NCBI RefSeq assembly: GCF_001645185.1
Contig: NZ_LXTQ01000001.1
Span: 496,001-560,000, forward strand
Source: Methylobacillus sp. MM3
GTDB taxonomy: Bacteria; Pseudomonadota; Gammaproteobacteria; Burkholderiales; Methylophilaceae
Length of the DNA: 64,000 nucleotides
Direction of reading: 5' to 3'
How positions within the stretch are numbered: the first letter of the stretch is position 1; the number at the start of each line of letters is the position of its first letter. Under the pieces are notes generated by a model, which did no database searches, had not been told where the DNA came from, and saw nothing but the letters and a program-made list of their open reading frames with translations. Both the position numbers and the translations under genes were made by a program. This document shows positions 44,617-53,497 of this stretch, one piece after another.

Positions 44617-44769
44617 AGATGAGATTTTCGCATTGACGCCCAGGCTGATCGAGGGTATATTTTTTCATATATAACGAATTTACCTCTCCCTTGCGGGAGA
44701 ATTTTTTGACTTTCGATATATATGGAAAAATATATTGAACCTCCGAACCGCAACTTTCCGGCGAGACCC

Positions 44770-45249
44770 ATGAACCCGCACGAGAATTATCAGCAGGCAG
44801 TCGAAACGGCGATTGCCTTGAACAAATCCAAACCCGGGGCGCTGCTGCCTATCCTGCATGCGATCCAGGATCGTATCGGCCATATCCCGGCGGATGCCGT
44901 GCCCATCATTGCCAGCGAACTCAACCTGTCGCGCGCGGAAGTGCACGGCGTGATCAGTTTTTATCACTATTTCCGGGATACGCCCCCGGGCCGCCATACC
45001 GTGCAGATCTGCCAGGCCGAGTCGTGCCAGGCGATGGGTAGCCCGCAGTTGACAGTCTTCGCGAAAAAAACCCTGGGGATAGATTTTCATGAGACTACCG
45101 CGGACCAGGCGTTCTCGCTGGAACCCGTCTATTGCCTCGGCAATTGTGCCTGCTCTCCTTCCGTCATGATCGACGACGAAGTCCATGGTCGCGTTAGCCA
45201 TGAGCGGCTGGCCGCCTTGCTCGAACAGGCGCGAAAGGAGCAGGCATGA
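44770..45249 (+). CDS. fdsG: NAD-dependent formate dehydrogenase, gamma subunit (NuoE-like)
   Basis: 159 residues from ATG 44770; an in-frame ATG at 44722 has no ribosome site. Thioredoxin-like [2Fe-2S] ferredoxin with ligands Cys81, Cys86, Cys122 and Cys126 ([19 protein letters not shown]). Together with FdsB it passes electrons to NAD+. First gene of fdsGBA-fdhD-fdsD; an AT-rich stretch (44640-44720) probably holds the promoter. Overlaps fdsB by 4 bp. Confidence 0.95.
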   Translation: MNPHENYQQAVETAIALNKSKPGALLPILHAIQDRIGHIPADAVPIIASELNLSRAEVHGVISFYHYFRDTPPGRHTVQICQAESCQAMGSPQLTVFAKKTLGIDFHETTADQAFSLEPVYCLGNCACSPSVMIDDEVHGRVSHERLAALLEQARKEQA

Positions 45250-46799
45250 GCATCAAGGTTTACGTTCCGCGCGACTCCAGCGCGCTGTCACTCGGCGCAA
45301 ACAAGGTAGCGATGGCCATCGTCTTCGAAGCGGCCATGCGCGGCGCCAGCATTGAACTGGTGCGCAACGGCTCGCGTGGCATGTTCTGGCTGGAAACGCT
45401 GGTCGAGGTCGAGACACCTGAAGGCCGCATTGCTTACGGCCCGGTACGGCCGGAGGATGTACGCAGCCTGTTCGAAAATAATTTCCTGTATGGCGCTGAG
45501 CACCAGTTGCGTCTGGGACTGACGGAGGCAATCCCTTTCCTGAAAAACCAGGAGCGCCTGACCTTCGCGCGCGTCGGAATTACCGACCCGGTCTCGCTGC
45601 AGGATTATCTTGCGCATGACGGCTATCGCGGCCTGAAGAATGCCCTGGGCATGAGTGGTGCCGACATCGTCAAGCAGATCACCGATTCCGGCCTGCGCGG
45701 TCGCGGCGGCGCGGCATTCCCCACCGGTATCAAGTGGAACACCGTGCTGAACACGGCAGCCGACCAGAAGTACATCGTCTGCAACGCCGACGAAGGCGAC
45801 TCCGGCACCTATTCCGACCGCATGATCATGGAAGGCGACCCCTTCGTGCTGATCGAAGGCATGACCATCGCCGGCATCGCGGTCGGCGCAACGCAGGGCT
45901 ACATCTACCTGCGCTCGGAATATCCGCATGCCCTCGAGGCGCTGAACGAAGCGATAGCAGCCGCCGTGGCTGACGGCTATCTGGGTGAGAATGTCCTCGG
46001 CAGCGGCAAGGCCTTCCACCTGGAAGTCCGTCGCGGCGCCGGCGCCTACGTGTGCGGTGAAGAAACCTCGCTGCTGGAAAGTCTGGAAGGCAAGCGCGGC
46101 ATCGTGCGCTTCAAACCGCCATTGCCGGCGATCGAGGGCCTGTTCGGCAAGCCCACCGTCATCAACAACGTGATTTCGCTGGCGTCCGTGCCCATCATCC
46201 TCGACAAGGGCGGCGAGTTCTACCGAGACTATGGCATGGGTCGTTCGCGCGGCACGCTGCCAATCCAGTTGGCGGGCAACCTCAAACAGTGCGGCCTGAT
46301 TGAAAAAGCCTTCGGCGTCACGCTGCGCGAACTGCTGTATGACTATGGCGGCGGATCCGCCACCGGCCAGCCGATCCGCGCAGTGCAGGTCGGCGGTCCG
46401 TTGGGCTCCTTTCTGCCGGAATCGCAATTCGACACGCCGCTCGATTACGAAGCGTTCACCGCAATCTGGGCCGTGCTCGGTCACGGCGGCATCGTCGCCT
46501 TCGACGACAGCGTGGACATGGCGCACATGGCCCGCTACGCAATGGAATTCTGCGCGATCGAATCCTGCGGCAAGTGCACGCCCTGCCGCATCGGCTCCAC
46601 GCGCGGCGTGGAAGTCGTCGACAAGATCATCGAAGGCCACGATCACGCGGCCAACGTGCAACTGCTGCGCGATCTGTCCGACACCATGCTCAATGGCTCG
46701 CTGTGCGCGCTGGGCGGCATGACGCCCTACCCGGTGCTGTCGGCGCTCAATCATTTCCCGGAAGATTTCGGCCTGCCGCACAAGCAGCAAGCCGCGTAA
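45246..46799 (+). CDS. fdsB: NAD-dependent formate dehydrogenase, beta subunit (NuoF-like, FMN/NAD)
   Basis: 517 residues. An N-terminal thioredoxin-like part (about 1-115) is followed by a NuoF module: FMN site [20 protein letters not shown] site [13 protein letters not shown], and a C-terminal [4Fe-4S] site [16 protein letters not shown] with a later Cys in LCALGG. It is the diaphorase that reduces NAD+ with electrons from formate. A structured 268-bp element begins 11 bp past its stop and separates it from fdsA. Confidence 0.96.
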   Translation: MSIKVYVPRDSSALSLGANKVAMAIVFEAAMRGASIELVRNGSRGMFWLETLVEVETPEGRIAYGPVRPEDVRSLFENNFLYGAEHQLRLGLTEAIPFLKNQERLTFARVGITDPVSLQDYLAHDGYRGLKNALGMSGADIVKQITDSGLRGRGGAAFPTGIKWNTVLNTAADQKYIVCNADEGDSGTYSDRMIMEGDPFVLIEGMTIAGIAVGATQGYIYLRSEYPHALEALNEAIAAAVADGYLGENVLGSGKAFHLEVRRGAGAYVCGEETSLLESLEGKRGIVRFKPPLPAIEGLFGKPTVINNVISLASVPIILDKGGEFYRDYGMGRSRGTLPIQLAGNLKQCGLIEKAFGVTLRELLYDYGGGSATGQPIRAVQVGGPLGSFLPESQFDTPLDYEAFTAIWAVLGHGGIVAFDDSVDMAHMARYAMEFCAIESCGKCTPCRIGSTRGVEVVDKIIEGHDHAANVQLLRDLSDTMLNGSLCALGGMTPYPVLSALNHFPEDFGLPHKQQAA

Positions 46800-46809
46800 A
46801 GAAAGAGTA

Positions 46810-47077
46810 GGAGTCTGTTTCAGTAGTAAATGAAAGATGCGTTTGTACACGACAGGGATGGATGCAAGGCGCAGCGCGCAGCCAATGGTCGTCCATTGGC
46901 AAGCGGTGCAACGCCGCAGACGCCCTGTCGTGCGCAAACCCTACGGGCCGGCCATGCATTGCGCGCATGGCGTTGTTACTCACCGCTCATTTGGAATGAC
47001 CAAACCACGCGGCTCTTGCCTAGCCCTGCGCGCAATGCATGGCCGGCGCACATTCATTTACTACTGAAATAGGCTCC
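46810..47077 (-). mobile_element. Structured MITE-like element A (fdsB-fdsA spacer)
   Basis: 268 bp bounded by 25-bp terminal inverted repeats (46810-46834 and 47053-47077, 23 of 25 paired; inner 17 perfect). Inside are a 21-bp perfect inverted repeat (46947-46967 / 47027-47047), a 17-bp near-perfect one (46841-46857 / 46923-46939), and between the latter a 63-nt core (46860-46922) with the hairpin GCCAATGG/CCATTGGC. Read on the minus strand the core matches element B at 52655-52919. No transposase or plausible gene inside. The right end is 4 bp from the fdsA start, so it supplies the fdsA ribosome-binding region. Confidence 0.85.
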
Positions 47078-47081
47078 CATC

Positions 47082-49949
47082 ATGGCATGCAATTGCGGCA
47101 ACGGCGGCTGTAGCACAGACTACGGCACCCCGGCACGAGTTTCCGAAAAACTGGTCACGCTGGATATCGACGGCATCGAGGTTTCCGTGCCCGAAGGCAC
47201 GTCGCTGATGCGCGCGGCGGCCGAAGCCGGCGTGGAAATTCCCAAGCTTTGCGCGACAGACAGCCTGGAACCGTTCGGCTCCTGCCGCCTGTGCCTGGTC
47301 GAAGTGGAAGGTCGACGCGGCTATCCGGCCTCCTGCACCACGCTGGCCGACAACGGCATGAAGGTAAAGACGCAAACCCCTAAATTGGCCGACATTCGTC
47401 GCGGCGTGATGGAGCTTTACATCTCCGACCACCCGCTGGACTGTCTCACCTGCTCCGCCAACGGCAACTGCGAACTGCAGGACATGGCTGGCGCAGTCGG
47501 CCTGCGCGAAGTGCGCTACGGCTATGAGGGCGAGAACCACTTAAAGAGCACGAAGGATGAATCCAATCCCTACTTCAGCTACGACCCGTCCAAGTGCATC
47601 GTGTGCAACCGCTGCGTGCGTGCCTGCGAGGAAACGCAAGGCACTTTCGCGCTGACCATCGACGGCCGCGGCTTCGACTCGCGTGTATCGCCGGGCCAGA
47701 TGGAAAGCTTCCTGGATTCCGAATGCGTCTCCTGCGGCGCCTGCGTACAGGCCTGTCCGACCGCAACGCTGATGGAAAAAACCATCACCATCCACGGCCA
47801 GCCCGAGCACAGCGTGATCACCACCTGCGCCTACTGCGGCGTCGGCTGCTCGTTCAAGGCGGAAATGAAGGGCAGCCAGGTGGTCAATATGGTGCCCAAC
47901 AAGGACGGTCACGCCAACCACGGCCACAGCTGCGTCAAGGGCCGCTTTGCCTGGGGCTACGCGACACACGCAGATAGAATTACCACGCCGATGATCCGCG
48001 ACAGCATCAACGATCCGTGGCAGGTCGTCAGCTGGGAAGAAGCCGTCGCCTACGCCGCTGGACGCTTCAAGGAAATCCAGGCCAGGTACGGCAAGGATTC
48101 CGTCGGCGGCATCACCTCCTCGCGCTGCACCAACGAAGAAACCTATCTGGTACAGAAGCTGGTGCGTGCCGCCTTCGGCAACAACAACGTCGACACCTGC
48201 GCCCGCGTCTGTCACTCGCCGACCGGTTACGGTCTGAAACAAACCCTGGGCGAATCCGCCGGCACACAGACCTTCGATTCCGTGATGTATTCCGACGTGA
48301 TCATGGTCATCGGCGCCAATCCGACCGACGGCCACCCGGTATTCGGCTCGCAAATGAAGCGTCGTCTGCGCGCAGGGGCAAAGCTGATCGTCGTCGACCC
48401 GCGCGCGATCGATCTCGTCAAGTCGCCGCACGTCAAGGCGGACTATCACCTCAAGCTGCGTCCGGGCACCAATGTCGCCGTCGCCAATGCGCTGGCGCAC
48501 GTCATTGTGACCGAAAGCCTCGTCAATGAGGAATTCGTCGCCGAGCGCTGCGAAGCCAAGGCCTTCAATGAGTGGAAGGAATTTGCCGCACGCCCGGAAA
48601 ACTCGCCGGAGACACTGGAAGCCGCGAGCGGCGTGCCGGCACAACAAATCCGCGAAGCCGCACGGCTGTATGCAACCGGCCGCAACGCGGCGATCTATTA
48701 CGGCCTCGGCGTCACCGAGCATAGCCAAGGCTCTACCATGGTGCTCGCCATCGCCAACCTGGCCATGGCCACCGGCAACATCGGTCGCGAGGGCGTGGGT
48801 GTCAACCCGCTACGCGGCCAGAATAACGTCCAGGGCTCGTGCGACATGGGTTCTTTCCCGCATGAATTACCCGGCTACCGCCATGTGTCGGACGATGCCG
48901 CGCGCGGTTTGTTCGAGCAGGCCTGGGGCGTCAAGCTGGACAATGAGCCCGGCCTGCGCATCCCCAACATGTTCGAAGCGGCGATGGACGGCAGCTACAA
49001 GGGGCTTTACGTTGAAGGCGAAGATATCGCTCAGTCCGACCCCGACACCCAGCACGTTATCTCCGCTCTGGAAGCAATGGAGTGCGTGGTGGTGCAGGAT
49101 CTGTTCCTCAACGAAACCGCCAAGTTCGCGCATGTATTTTTCCCCGGCTCGTCCTTCCTCGAGAAGAACGGCACTTTCACCAACGCCGAGCGCCGCATTT
49201 CACCGGTACGCAAGGTGATGCCGCCGCTCGCTGGCAAGGAAGACTGGGAAGTCACGCAGATGCTATCCAACGCGCTGGGCTACCCGATGAACTACAGCCA
49301 TCCGTCCGAGATCATGGACGAGATCGCCCGCCTCACCCCGACCTTCCACGGCGTCAGCTACAAGAAGATCGACGAATTGGGCAGCGTGCAATGGCCGTGC
49401 AACGAAGAGGCGCCGCAGGGCACGCCCATCATGCACATTGATGAGTTCGTGCGCGGCAAAGGCAAGTTCTTCGTCACGCGCTACGTGCCGACAGACGAAA
49501 AGGTAACGCAGAAATTCCCGCTGATCCTGACTACCGGCCGCATCCTGTCGCACTATAACGTCGGCGCGCAAACCCGCCGTACCGCCAACACCGCGTGGCA
49601 CCCGGAAGACGTGCTGGAAATCCATCCGCACGACGCCGAGGAGCGCGGCATCCAGAGCGGCGACTGGGTCGGCATCCAGAGCCGTGCCGGCGAAACCGTA
49701 CTGCACGCGAAGATCACCGAGCGCATGCAGCCCGGCGTAGTGTATACCACCTTCCACCACCCGTTCTCGGGCGCCAACGTCATCACCACGGACAACTCCG
49801 ACTGGGCAACCAATTGCCCGGAATACAAGGTGACGGCAGTGCAGGTAATGAAGGTGACGCAGCCGTCCGAATGGCAGCAGCGCTACCGCAAGTTCAGCGA
49901 AGTGCAGCAGGAGTTGCTGCAAAAACGTGAAGCAGTGAAAGCGCAGTAA
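47082..49949 (+). CDS. fdsA: NAD-dependent formate dehydrogenase, alpha (catalytic) subunit
   Basis: 955 residues, matching known FdsA size. N-terminal NuoG-like region: [2Fe-2S] Cys57/68/71/85; His-ligated [4Fe-4S] His117/Cys121/124/130; two more [4Fe-4S] at Cys172/175/178/182 and Cys205/208/211/215. Catalytic part: proximal [4Fe-4S] Cys259/262/266/294, then Mo (or W) ligand Cys377 followed by His378 in DTCARVCHSP. It is a Cys, not Sec, enzyme. Oxidises formate to CO2 and can in principle run in reverse. The ribosome site is weak (AGG inside element A). Overlaps fdhD by 1 bp (TAATG). Confidence 0.97.
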   Translation: MACNCGNGGCSTDYGTPARVSEKLVTLDIDGIEVSVPEGTSLMRAAAEAGVEIPKLCATDSLEPFGSCRLCLVEVEGRRGYPASCTTLADNGMKVKTQTPKLADIRRGVMELYISDHPLDCLTCSANGNCELQDMAGAVGLREVRYGYEGENHLKSTKDESNPYFSYDPSKCIVCNRCVRACEETQGTFALTIDGRGFDSRVSPGQMESFLDSECVSCGACVQACPTATLMEKTITIHGQPEHSVITTCAYCGVGCSFKAEMKGSQVVNMVPNKDGHANHGHSCVKGRFAWGYATHADRITTPMIRDSINDPWQVVSWEEAVAYAAGRFKEIQARYGKDSVGGITSSRCTNEETYLVQKLVRAAFGNNNVDTCARVCHSPTGYGLKQTLGESAGTQTFDSVMYSDVIMVIGANPTDGHPVFGSQMKRRLRAGAKLIVVDPRAIDLVKSPHVKADYHLKLRPGTNVAVANALAHVIVTESLVNEEFVAERCEAKAFNEWKEFAARPENSPETLEAASGVPAQQIREAARLYATGRNAAIYYGLGVTEHSQGSTMVLAIANLAMATGNIGREGVGVNPLRGQNNVQGSCDMGSFPHELPGYRHVSDDAARGLFEQAWGVKLDNEPGLRIPNMFEAAMDGSYKGLYVEGEDIAQSDPDTQHVISALEAMECVVVQDLFLNETAKFAHVFFPGSSFLEKNGTFTNAERRISPVRKVMPPLAGKEDWEVTQMLSNALGYPMNYSHPSEIMDEIARLTPTFHGVSYKKIDELGSVQWPCNEEAPQGTPIMHIDEFVRGKGKFFVTRYVPTDEKVTQKFPLILTTGRILSHYNVGAQTRRTANTAWHPEDVLEIHPHDAEERGIQSGDWVGIQSRAGETVLHAKITERMQPGVVYTTFHHPFSGANVITTDNSDWATNCPEYKVTAVQVMKVTQPSEWQQRYRKFSEVQQELLQKREAVKAQ

Positions 49950-50803
49950 TGGAACCGATGCCGCGTTTCTGCGGGCCTGCCGAGGAGTTTGCGCACGCCA
50001 GCCACCGCACGCGCGCTGTCGAGCGCTGGCAGCACGGCAGGGAGGTGCACGCGCTGGATCAGGTCGCGGAAGAAGTGCCGGTAGCCATGGTGTACAACGG
50101 CATTTCGCACGCGGTGATGCTGGCGACTCCGGCCGGACTGGAAGCGTTCGGCCTGGGTTTCAGCCTCGCGGAAGGCATTCTGAAGCACAAGCGCGAACTG
50201 TACGATACTGAAATCGTCCAGCGGCGCGATGGCATCGAGCTGCACATGACCATCGCACAGGAGCGCTTCGTCGAGTTGAAAAGCCGCCGGCGCAACCTGG
50301 CGGGGCGTACCGGCTGCGGATTGTGCGGCACGGAAAGCCTGCAGCAGGTGATGCGCCCGACTGCGCCGGTGGAATCCGGTTTAAGCCTGCATCCGCACGC
50401 CGTACATGCGGCGTTGGCCGGCTTGCCCGGCTACCAGTCGCTGCAAGCGCTTACCGGCGCAGCGCATGCGGCGGCCTGGGTTTCGCCGGCAGGTGTCATT
50501 CTGCACTGCGAGGAAGACATCGGACGCCATAACGCGCTGGACAAGCTGATCGGTACGCTTGCTCATCATGATGCGGATATCCGCGATGGCTTCGTTATCG
50601 TCACCAGCCGCGCCAGTTATGAAATGGTGCAGAAATGCGCCACGCGGGGCATCGCCGTATTAATCGCGGTGTCCGCGCCCACCAGCTTCGCCATCGACCT
50701 CGCACAGCAAAGCGGCATGACCCTCGCCGGCTTCGCACGCGGCGGCAGCCATGTCGTTTATACCCACTCGCACAGACTTATCGAACCGCAGGAAAAGCAA
50801 TGA
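49949..50803 (+). CDS. fdhD: Formate dehydrogenase accessory sulfurtransferase
   Basis: 284 residues. The FdhD signature GRTGCGLCGTESL carries the two functional Cys (123 and 126). FdhD transfers sulfur from the IscS persulfide to the molybdenum cofactor, needed for formate dehydrogenase activity. Also seen: GCGL preceding, EDIGRHNALDKLIG and IVTSRASYEMVQK. Located between fdsA and fdsD with overlaps on both sides. Confidence 0.96.
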   Translation: MEPMPRFCGPAEEFAHASHRTRAVERWQHGREVHALDQVAEEVPVAMVYNGISHAVMLATPAGLEAFGLGFSLAEGILKHKRELYDTEIVQRRDGIELHMTIAQERFVELKSRRRNLAGRTGCGLCGTESLQQVMRPTAPVESGLSLHPHAVHAALAGLPGYQSLQALTGAAHAAAWVSPAGVILHCEEDIGRHNALDKLIGTLAHHDADIRDGFVIVTSRASYEMVQKCATRGIAVLIAVSAPTSFAIDLAQQSGMTLAGFARGGSHVVYTHSHRLIEPQEKQ

Positions 50804-51021
50804 ACACTCAGAATCTCGTCAAAATGGCGAACCAGATCGGCCAGTTTTTCGAAGCCGAGCCCGACCAGGCTCAGGCTGCCAGCGACGTGGCGACACATAT
50901 GAAACGCTTCTGGGATCCGCGCATGCGCAAAGCCATCATCGAATATGCCGGCAAGGGTGGCGAAGGCTTACTCCCCATCGTGCTGCAAGCCGTCAGCGCG
51001 AACCCGCAATTGCTGGCTTGA
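50800..51021 (+). CDS. fdsD: NAD-dependent formate dehydrogenase, delta subunit
   Basis: 73 residues from ATG 50800 (GGAAAAG upstream, ATGA overlap with fdhD). Small helical FdsD: MANQIGQFFEAEPDQAQAAS, HMKRFWDPRMRKAIIEY. Known FdsD is small and helps maturation or stability of the FdsGBA complex. Last gene of the operon; a very short TCAGCC/GGCTGA dyad follows, with no clear terminator. Confidence 0.93.
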   Translation: MNTQNLVKMANQIGQFFEAEPDQAQAASDVATHMKRFWDPRMRKAIIEYAGKGGEGLLPIVLQAVSANPQLLA

Positions 51022-51055
51022 ATCCTCAGCCGGGCTGATGCCCCGATCAAGAAGC

Positions 51056-51898
51056 TTATCCTTCGCTTTTCTCCAGCGTATAGTTCGCGCCCTCGCCGCC
51101 CAGCGTGGCGACCAGCCAGGGCATCGCTTCCTGCAGCATCGCATGCAAAGTCCAGGGCGGATTGAGGATGAACAGTCCGCTGCCGTGCATGCCAAAGCCG
51201 TCCGGGCTGGGCATGTTGATGTCCAGCGCGACATGCAGCCACTCCTTCACCGGCAGTTTCTTCAGGTTTTCCAGCATCGCCGGGACTTCATGGCGCTGCA
51301 ATTGCGGGTACCAGATCGCATAGGTACCAGTCGCGAAACGTTGCAGCGCATCTTTTAGTGCCGTGATCACGTGGCGGTAGTCTTCCTTGACCTCGTATGG
51401 CGGGTCGATCAGCACCAGCGCACGCCGCGACGGCGGCGGCAGCAGCGCCTTGAGCCCGGCGAAACCATCCGCCTGCTGGATTTGCACGCGACGGGCTGCG
51501 CCTTCGAAGGTCTGCTGCAACAATTTGATATCAGTCGGATGCAGTTCAAACAGACGCAGCCGGTCATCCGCGCGCAGAATATTCCAAGCGATCAGCGGCG
51601 AGCCGGGATAGAGCTTGCGACCGCCGTCCGGGTTGATGGCGCGCACCAGCTCGACATAGCGTTTCAGCAGCGCGGGCAGGTCGTCGCGATCCCATAGCCG
51701 TGCGATGCCCGACTCGTACTCCGCATTCTTCGCCGCAAAGCCGGTATCGAGCTGATAGCAGCCGGCCCCGGCATGCGTGTCGATCACCCAGTACGGCTTG
51801 TCCTTCTGATTGAAGTAATCGAGCATCGCCGCCAGCACGGCGTGCTTGAGCACATCGGCGTGATTTCCGGCATGGAAGGCGTGGCGATAACTCAGCAT
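51056..51898 (-). CDS. rlmJ: 23S rRNA (adenine-2030-N6) methyltransferase
   Basis: 280 residues. N-terminal MLSYRHAFHAGNHADVLKHA is diagnostic for RlmJ; SAM region DTHAGAGCYQLD and catalytic motif IV IDPPYEVKEDY follow. Methylates A2030 of 23S rRNA. The start overlaps the truC end by 7 bp, so the two RNA-modification genes form a pair. Confidence 0.96.
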   Translation of the reverse strand: MLSYRHAFHAGNHADVLKHAVLAAMLDYFNQKDKPYWVIDTHAGAGCYQLDTGFAAKNAEYESGIARLWDRDDLPALLKRYVELVRAINPDGGRKLYPGSPLIAWNILRADDRLRLFELHPTDIKLLQQTFEGAARRVQIQQADGFAGLKALLPPPSRRALVLIDPPYEVKEDYRHVITALKDALQRFATGTYAIWYPQLQRHEVPAMLENLKKLPVKEWLHVALDINMPSPDGFGMHGSGLFILNPPWTLHAMLQEAMPWLVATLGGEGANYTLEKSEG

Positions 51899-52650
51899 AG
51901 GGTTTCCGTAAGATAAAGAGTTGGGACGGCACGATGCATGTCGAGGGCCGTCAATACATTCATGAAATCATCCGCCAGAGGCGCAATCAGCGTCAATGGC
52001 TGCCCGGTCGCAGGATGCATCAGCGCAAGCGACGCGCTCGCCAGCAACATGCGCTGGCAACCGAACGCCTGCTGAAAGAAGCGGTTATGCCGTCCCTTGC
52101 CGTAGGTCGAATCACCGATGATGGGATGCGAAATATGCTTCAGATGCCGCCGTAACTGGTGGCGCCGCCCGGTCAGAGGATCAAGCTCCACCAAGGCATA
52201 ACGGCTGGTCGGATATTTATCCACGCTGACATTGCATTCCGCCGTGGCGAGCCTGCGATAGCGCGTCACCGCAGCCTGCGCTTCGGATTCCATATCCTTG
52301 CCCGACCATTCGTAATCGTCGCGGATGCGCGTCAGCGGATGATCGATCACCCCGCTTTCCGGCGGATGTCCGCGCACGACGGCAAGGTAAATCTTGGAGA
52401 CCATCTGCGCCTCGAACTGCGCCGTCAGCACCCGCCCCACCTCCGGCTGCAACGCAAACAGCAGCACGCCGGACGTACCCTTATCGAGACGATGAACAGA
52501 GTAAACCTTGCAACCCAGTTGGTCGCGCACGATTTGCAGCGCAAAGCGCGTCTCGTGTCGGTCAATATCGCTACGATGCACCAGCAGTCCGGAAGGCTTG
52601 TGTACCGCGACCAGGAATTCATCGCGGTACAGGATGGGGAGTGTTTCCAA
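51892..52650 (-). CDS. truC: tRNA pseudouridine(65) synthase
   Basis: 252 residues. RluA-type fold with catalytic Asp56 in SVHRLDKGTSGVLLF; the N-terminus LPILYRDEFLVAVHKPSGLL and the total length fit TruC. The only reasonable start is TTG 52650; there is no in-frame ATG nearby. Element B ends 4 bp upstream of it, so promoter and ribosome site lie in or beyond the element. Modifies U65 of some tRNAs in known cases. Confidence 0.93.
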   Translation of the reverse strand: METLPILYRDEFLVAVHKPSGLLVHRSDIDRHETRFALQIVRDQLGCKVYSVHRLDKGTSGVLLFALQPEVGRVLTAQFEAQMVSKIYLAVVRGHPPESGVIDHPLTRIRDDYEWSGKDMESEAQAAVTRYRRLATAECNVSVDKYPTSRYALVELDPLTGRRHQLRRHLKHISHPIIGDSTYGKGRHNRFFQQAFGCQRMLLASASLALMHPATGQPLTLIAPLADDFMNVLTALDMHRAVPTLYLTETLC

Positions 52651-52654
52651 GGTT

Positions 52655-52919
52655 AGGGCGTGTTCACAGTAATTTCGCGTCTGCGACGGGGGCGATTTGG
52701 GATGCTATCCGCGAAGCAAGACACGCAGTTATGTCGCTCACAACAAGTGGCTTGCGACAAAGGAGGGCGACCAAATCGCCCCGTCCCAAGTTGCTTCAAG
52801 AAAGCGCGTCTGCGGCGTTGCGCAGCTTGCGAATGGAATAACCATTCGCTGCACCGTGCGCCTTGCATCCATTGCTTTCTTGAAGCAACGCAGTCGTGAA
52901 ATTACTGTGAACACGTCCT
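52655..52919 (+). mobile_element. Structured MITE-like element B (truC upstream)
   Basis: 265 bp with 25-bp terminal inverted repeats (52655-52679 / 52895-52919, 23 of 25 paired), flanked by TT on the left and AA on the right. Internal stems: 12 bp (52689-52700 / 52771-52782) and a perfect 16 bp (52790-52805 / 52874-52889) enclosing a 64-nt core (52807-52870) with the hairpin GCGAATGG/CCATTCGC. The core starts CGTCTGCGGCGTTGC and ends TGCGCCTTGCATCC, exactly as in element A. No transposase. It overlaps the stop codon of the next minus-strand gene. Confidence 0.85.
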
Positions 52920-53352
52920 AAATCAGATGGCCGAGGATAAAACCGATGATGATCCCGACGATGAGCGCAATGGTCAGCCCGCGATAGGTTAGCACGTCCT
53001 TGGAATAACCGCGCTTGATGGCAATGAAAGACACCAGATAACCGAGCGCATTCAACAGCCAGATGATCGGAATCGCCAGCACCTTGACGATCAACGGGCC
53101 GACAAAAGGGATCAGCCCCAGCACCCCCACCATCCAGGCAAACAGGCTGGACAGCAGGCCGAACAGCACCGCGCCCCCGACGATGACGCGATCATCGACA
53201 TTGAACCGAAAGCCCAGCCAGACCAGGCCAATCAGCAGCGCCAGCAAAGGCAGCATGACTTTCCAGCTTTTCAGCGCCACATGCGGGAAAAGCGAGGCTT
53301 CAGTGAAAGGCTGTTGGGGAGTTCCAGTTTTCTTGGGCCTACGAATTGCCAT
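52918..53352 (-). CDS. Small integral membrane protein of unknown function
   Basis: 144 residues from ATG 53352 (GGAGAAAA upstream). Basic N-terminus (MAIRRPKKTG), then about four membrane segments (roughly 33-47, 58-80, 85-105 and 124-143), with GLIPFVGPLIVKVLAIPIIW in the middle. No family recognised. The stop TAG (52920-52918) uses bases of the terminal repeat of element B, so the present C-terminus may have been set by the insertion. Confidence 0.75.
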   Translation of the reverse strand: MAIRRPKKTGTPQQPFTEASLFPHVALKSWKVMLPLLALLIGLVWLGFRFNVDDRVIVGGAVLFGLLSSLFAWMVGVLGLIPFVGPLIVKVLAIPIIWLLNALGYLVSFIAIKRGYSKDVLTYRGLTIALIVGIIIGFILGHLI

Positions 53353-53497
53353 GGTTTTCTCCGGATATTGCATTTAAGTCTCTGGATCCGATTTTTGCCG
53401 GAATAACGAAGCCGAGGGGCACCCCCCGGCCAGCTTCCATAATTTCGGATTGCGCTCCCTTCACCTCGCAAAGGGAGTAGGCATCAGAACAGGAGAC

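Noticed and set aside
45288-46937. 549-codon minus-strand ORF opposite fdsB
   Set aside because: Mirror frame of GC-rich coding DNA; fdsB carries all cofactor motifs and operon context.
46830-47072. Small ORFs of 76-80 codons inside element A
   Set aside because: Basic, Arg/His-rich translations with no family features, lying inside inverted repeats; no transposase motif.
52660-52921. Small ORFs of 66-79 codons inside element B
   Set aside because: Same reason as for element A; inverted repeats explain the open frames.
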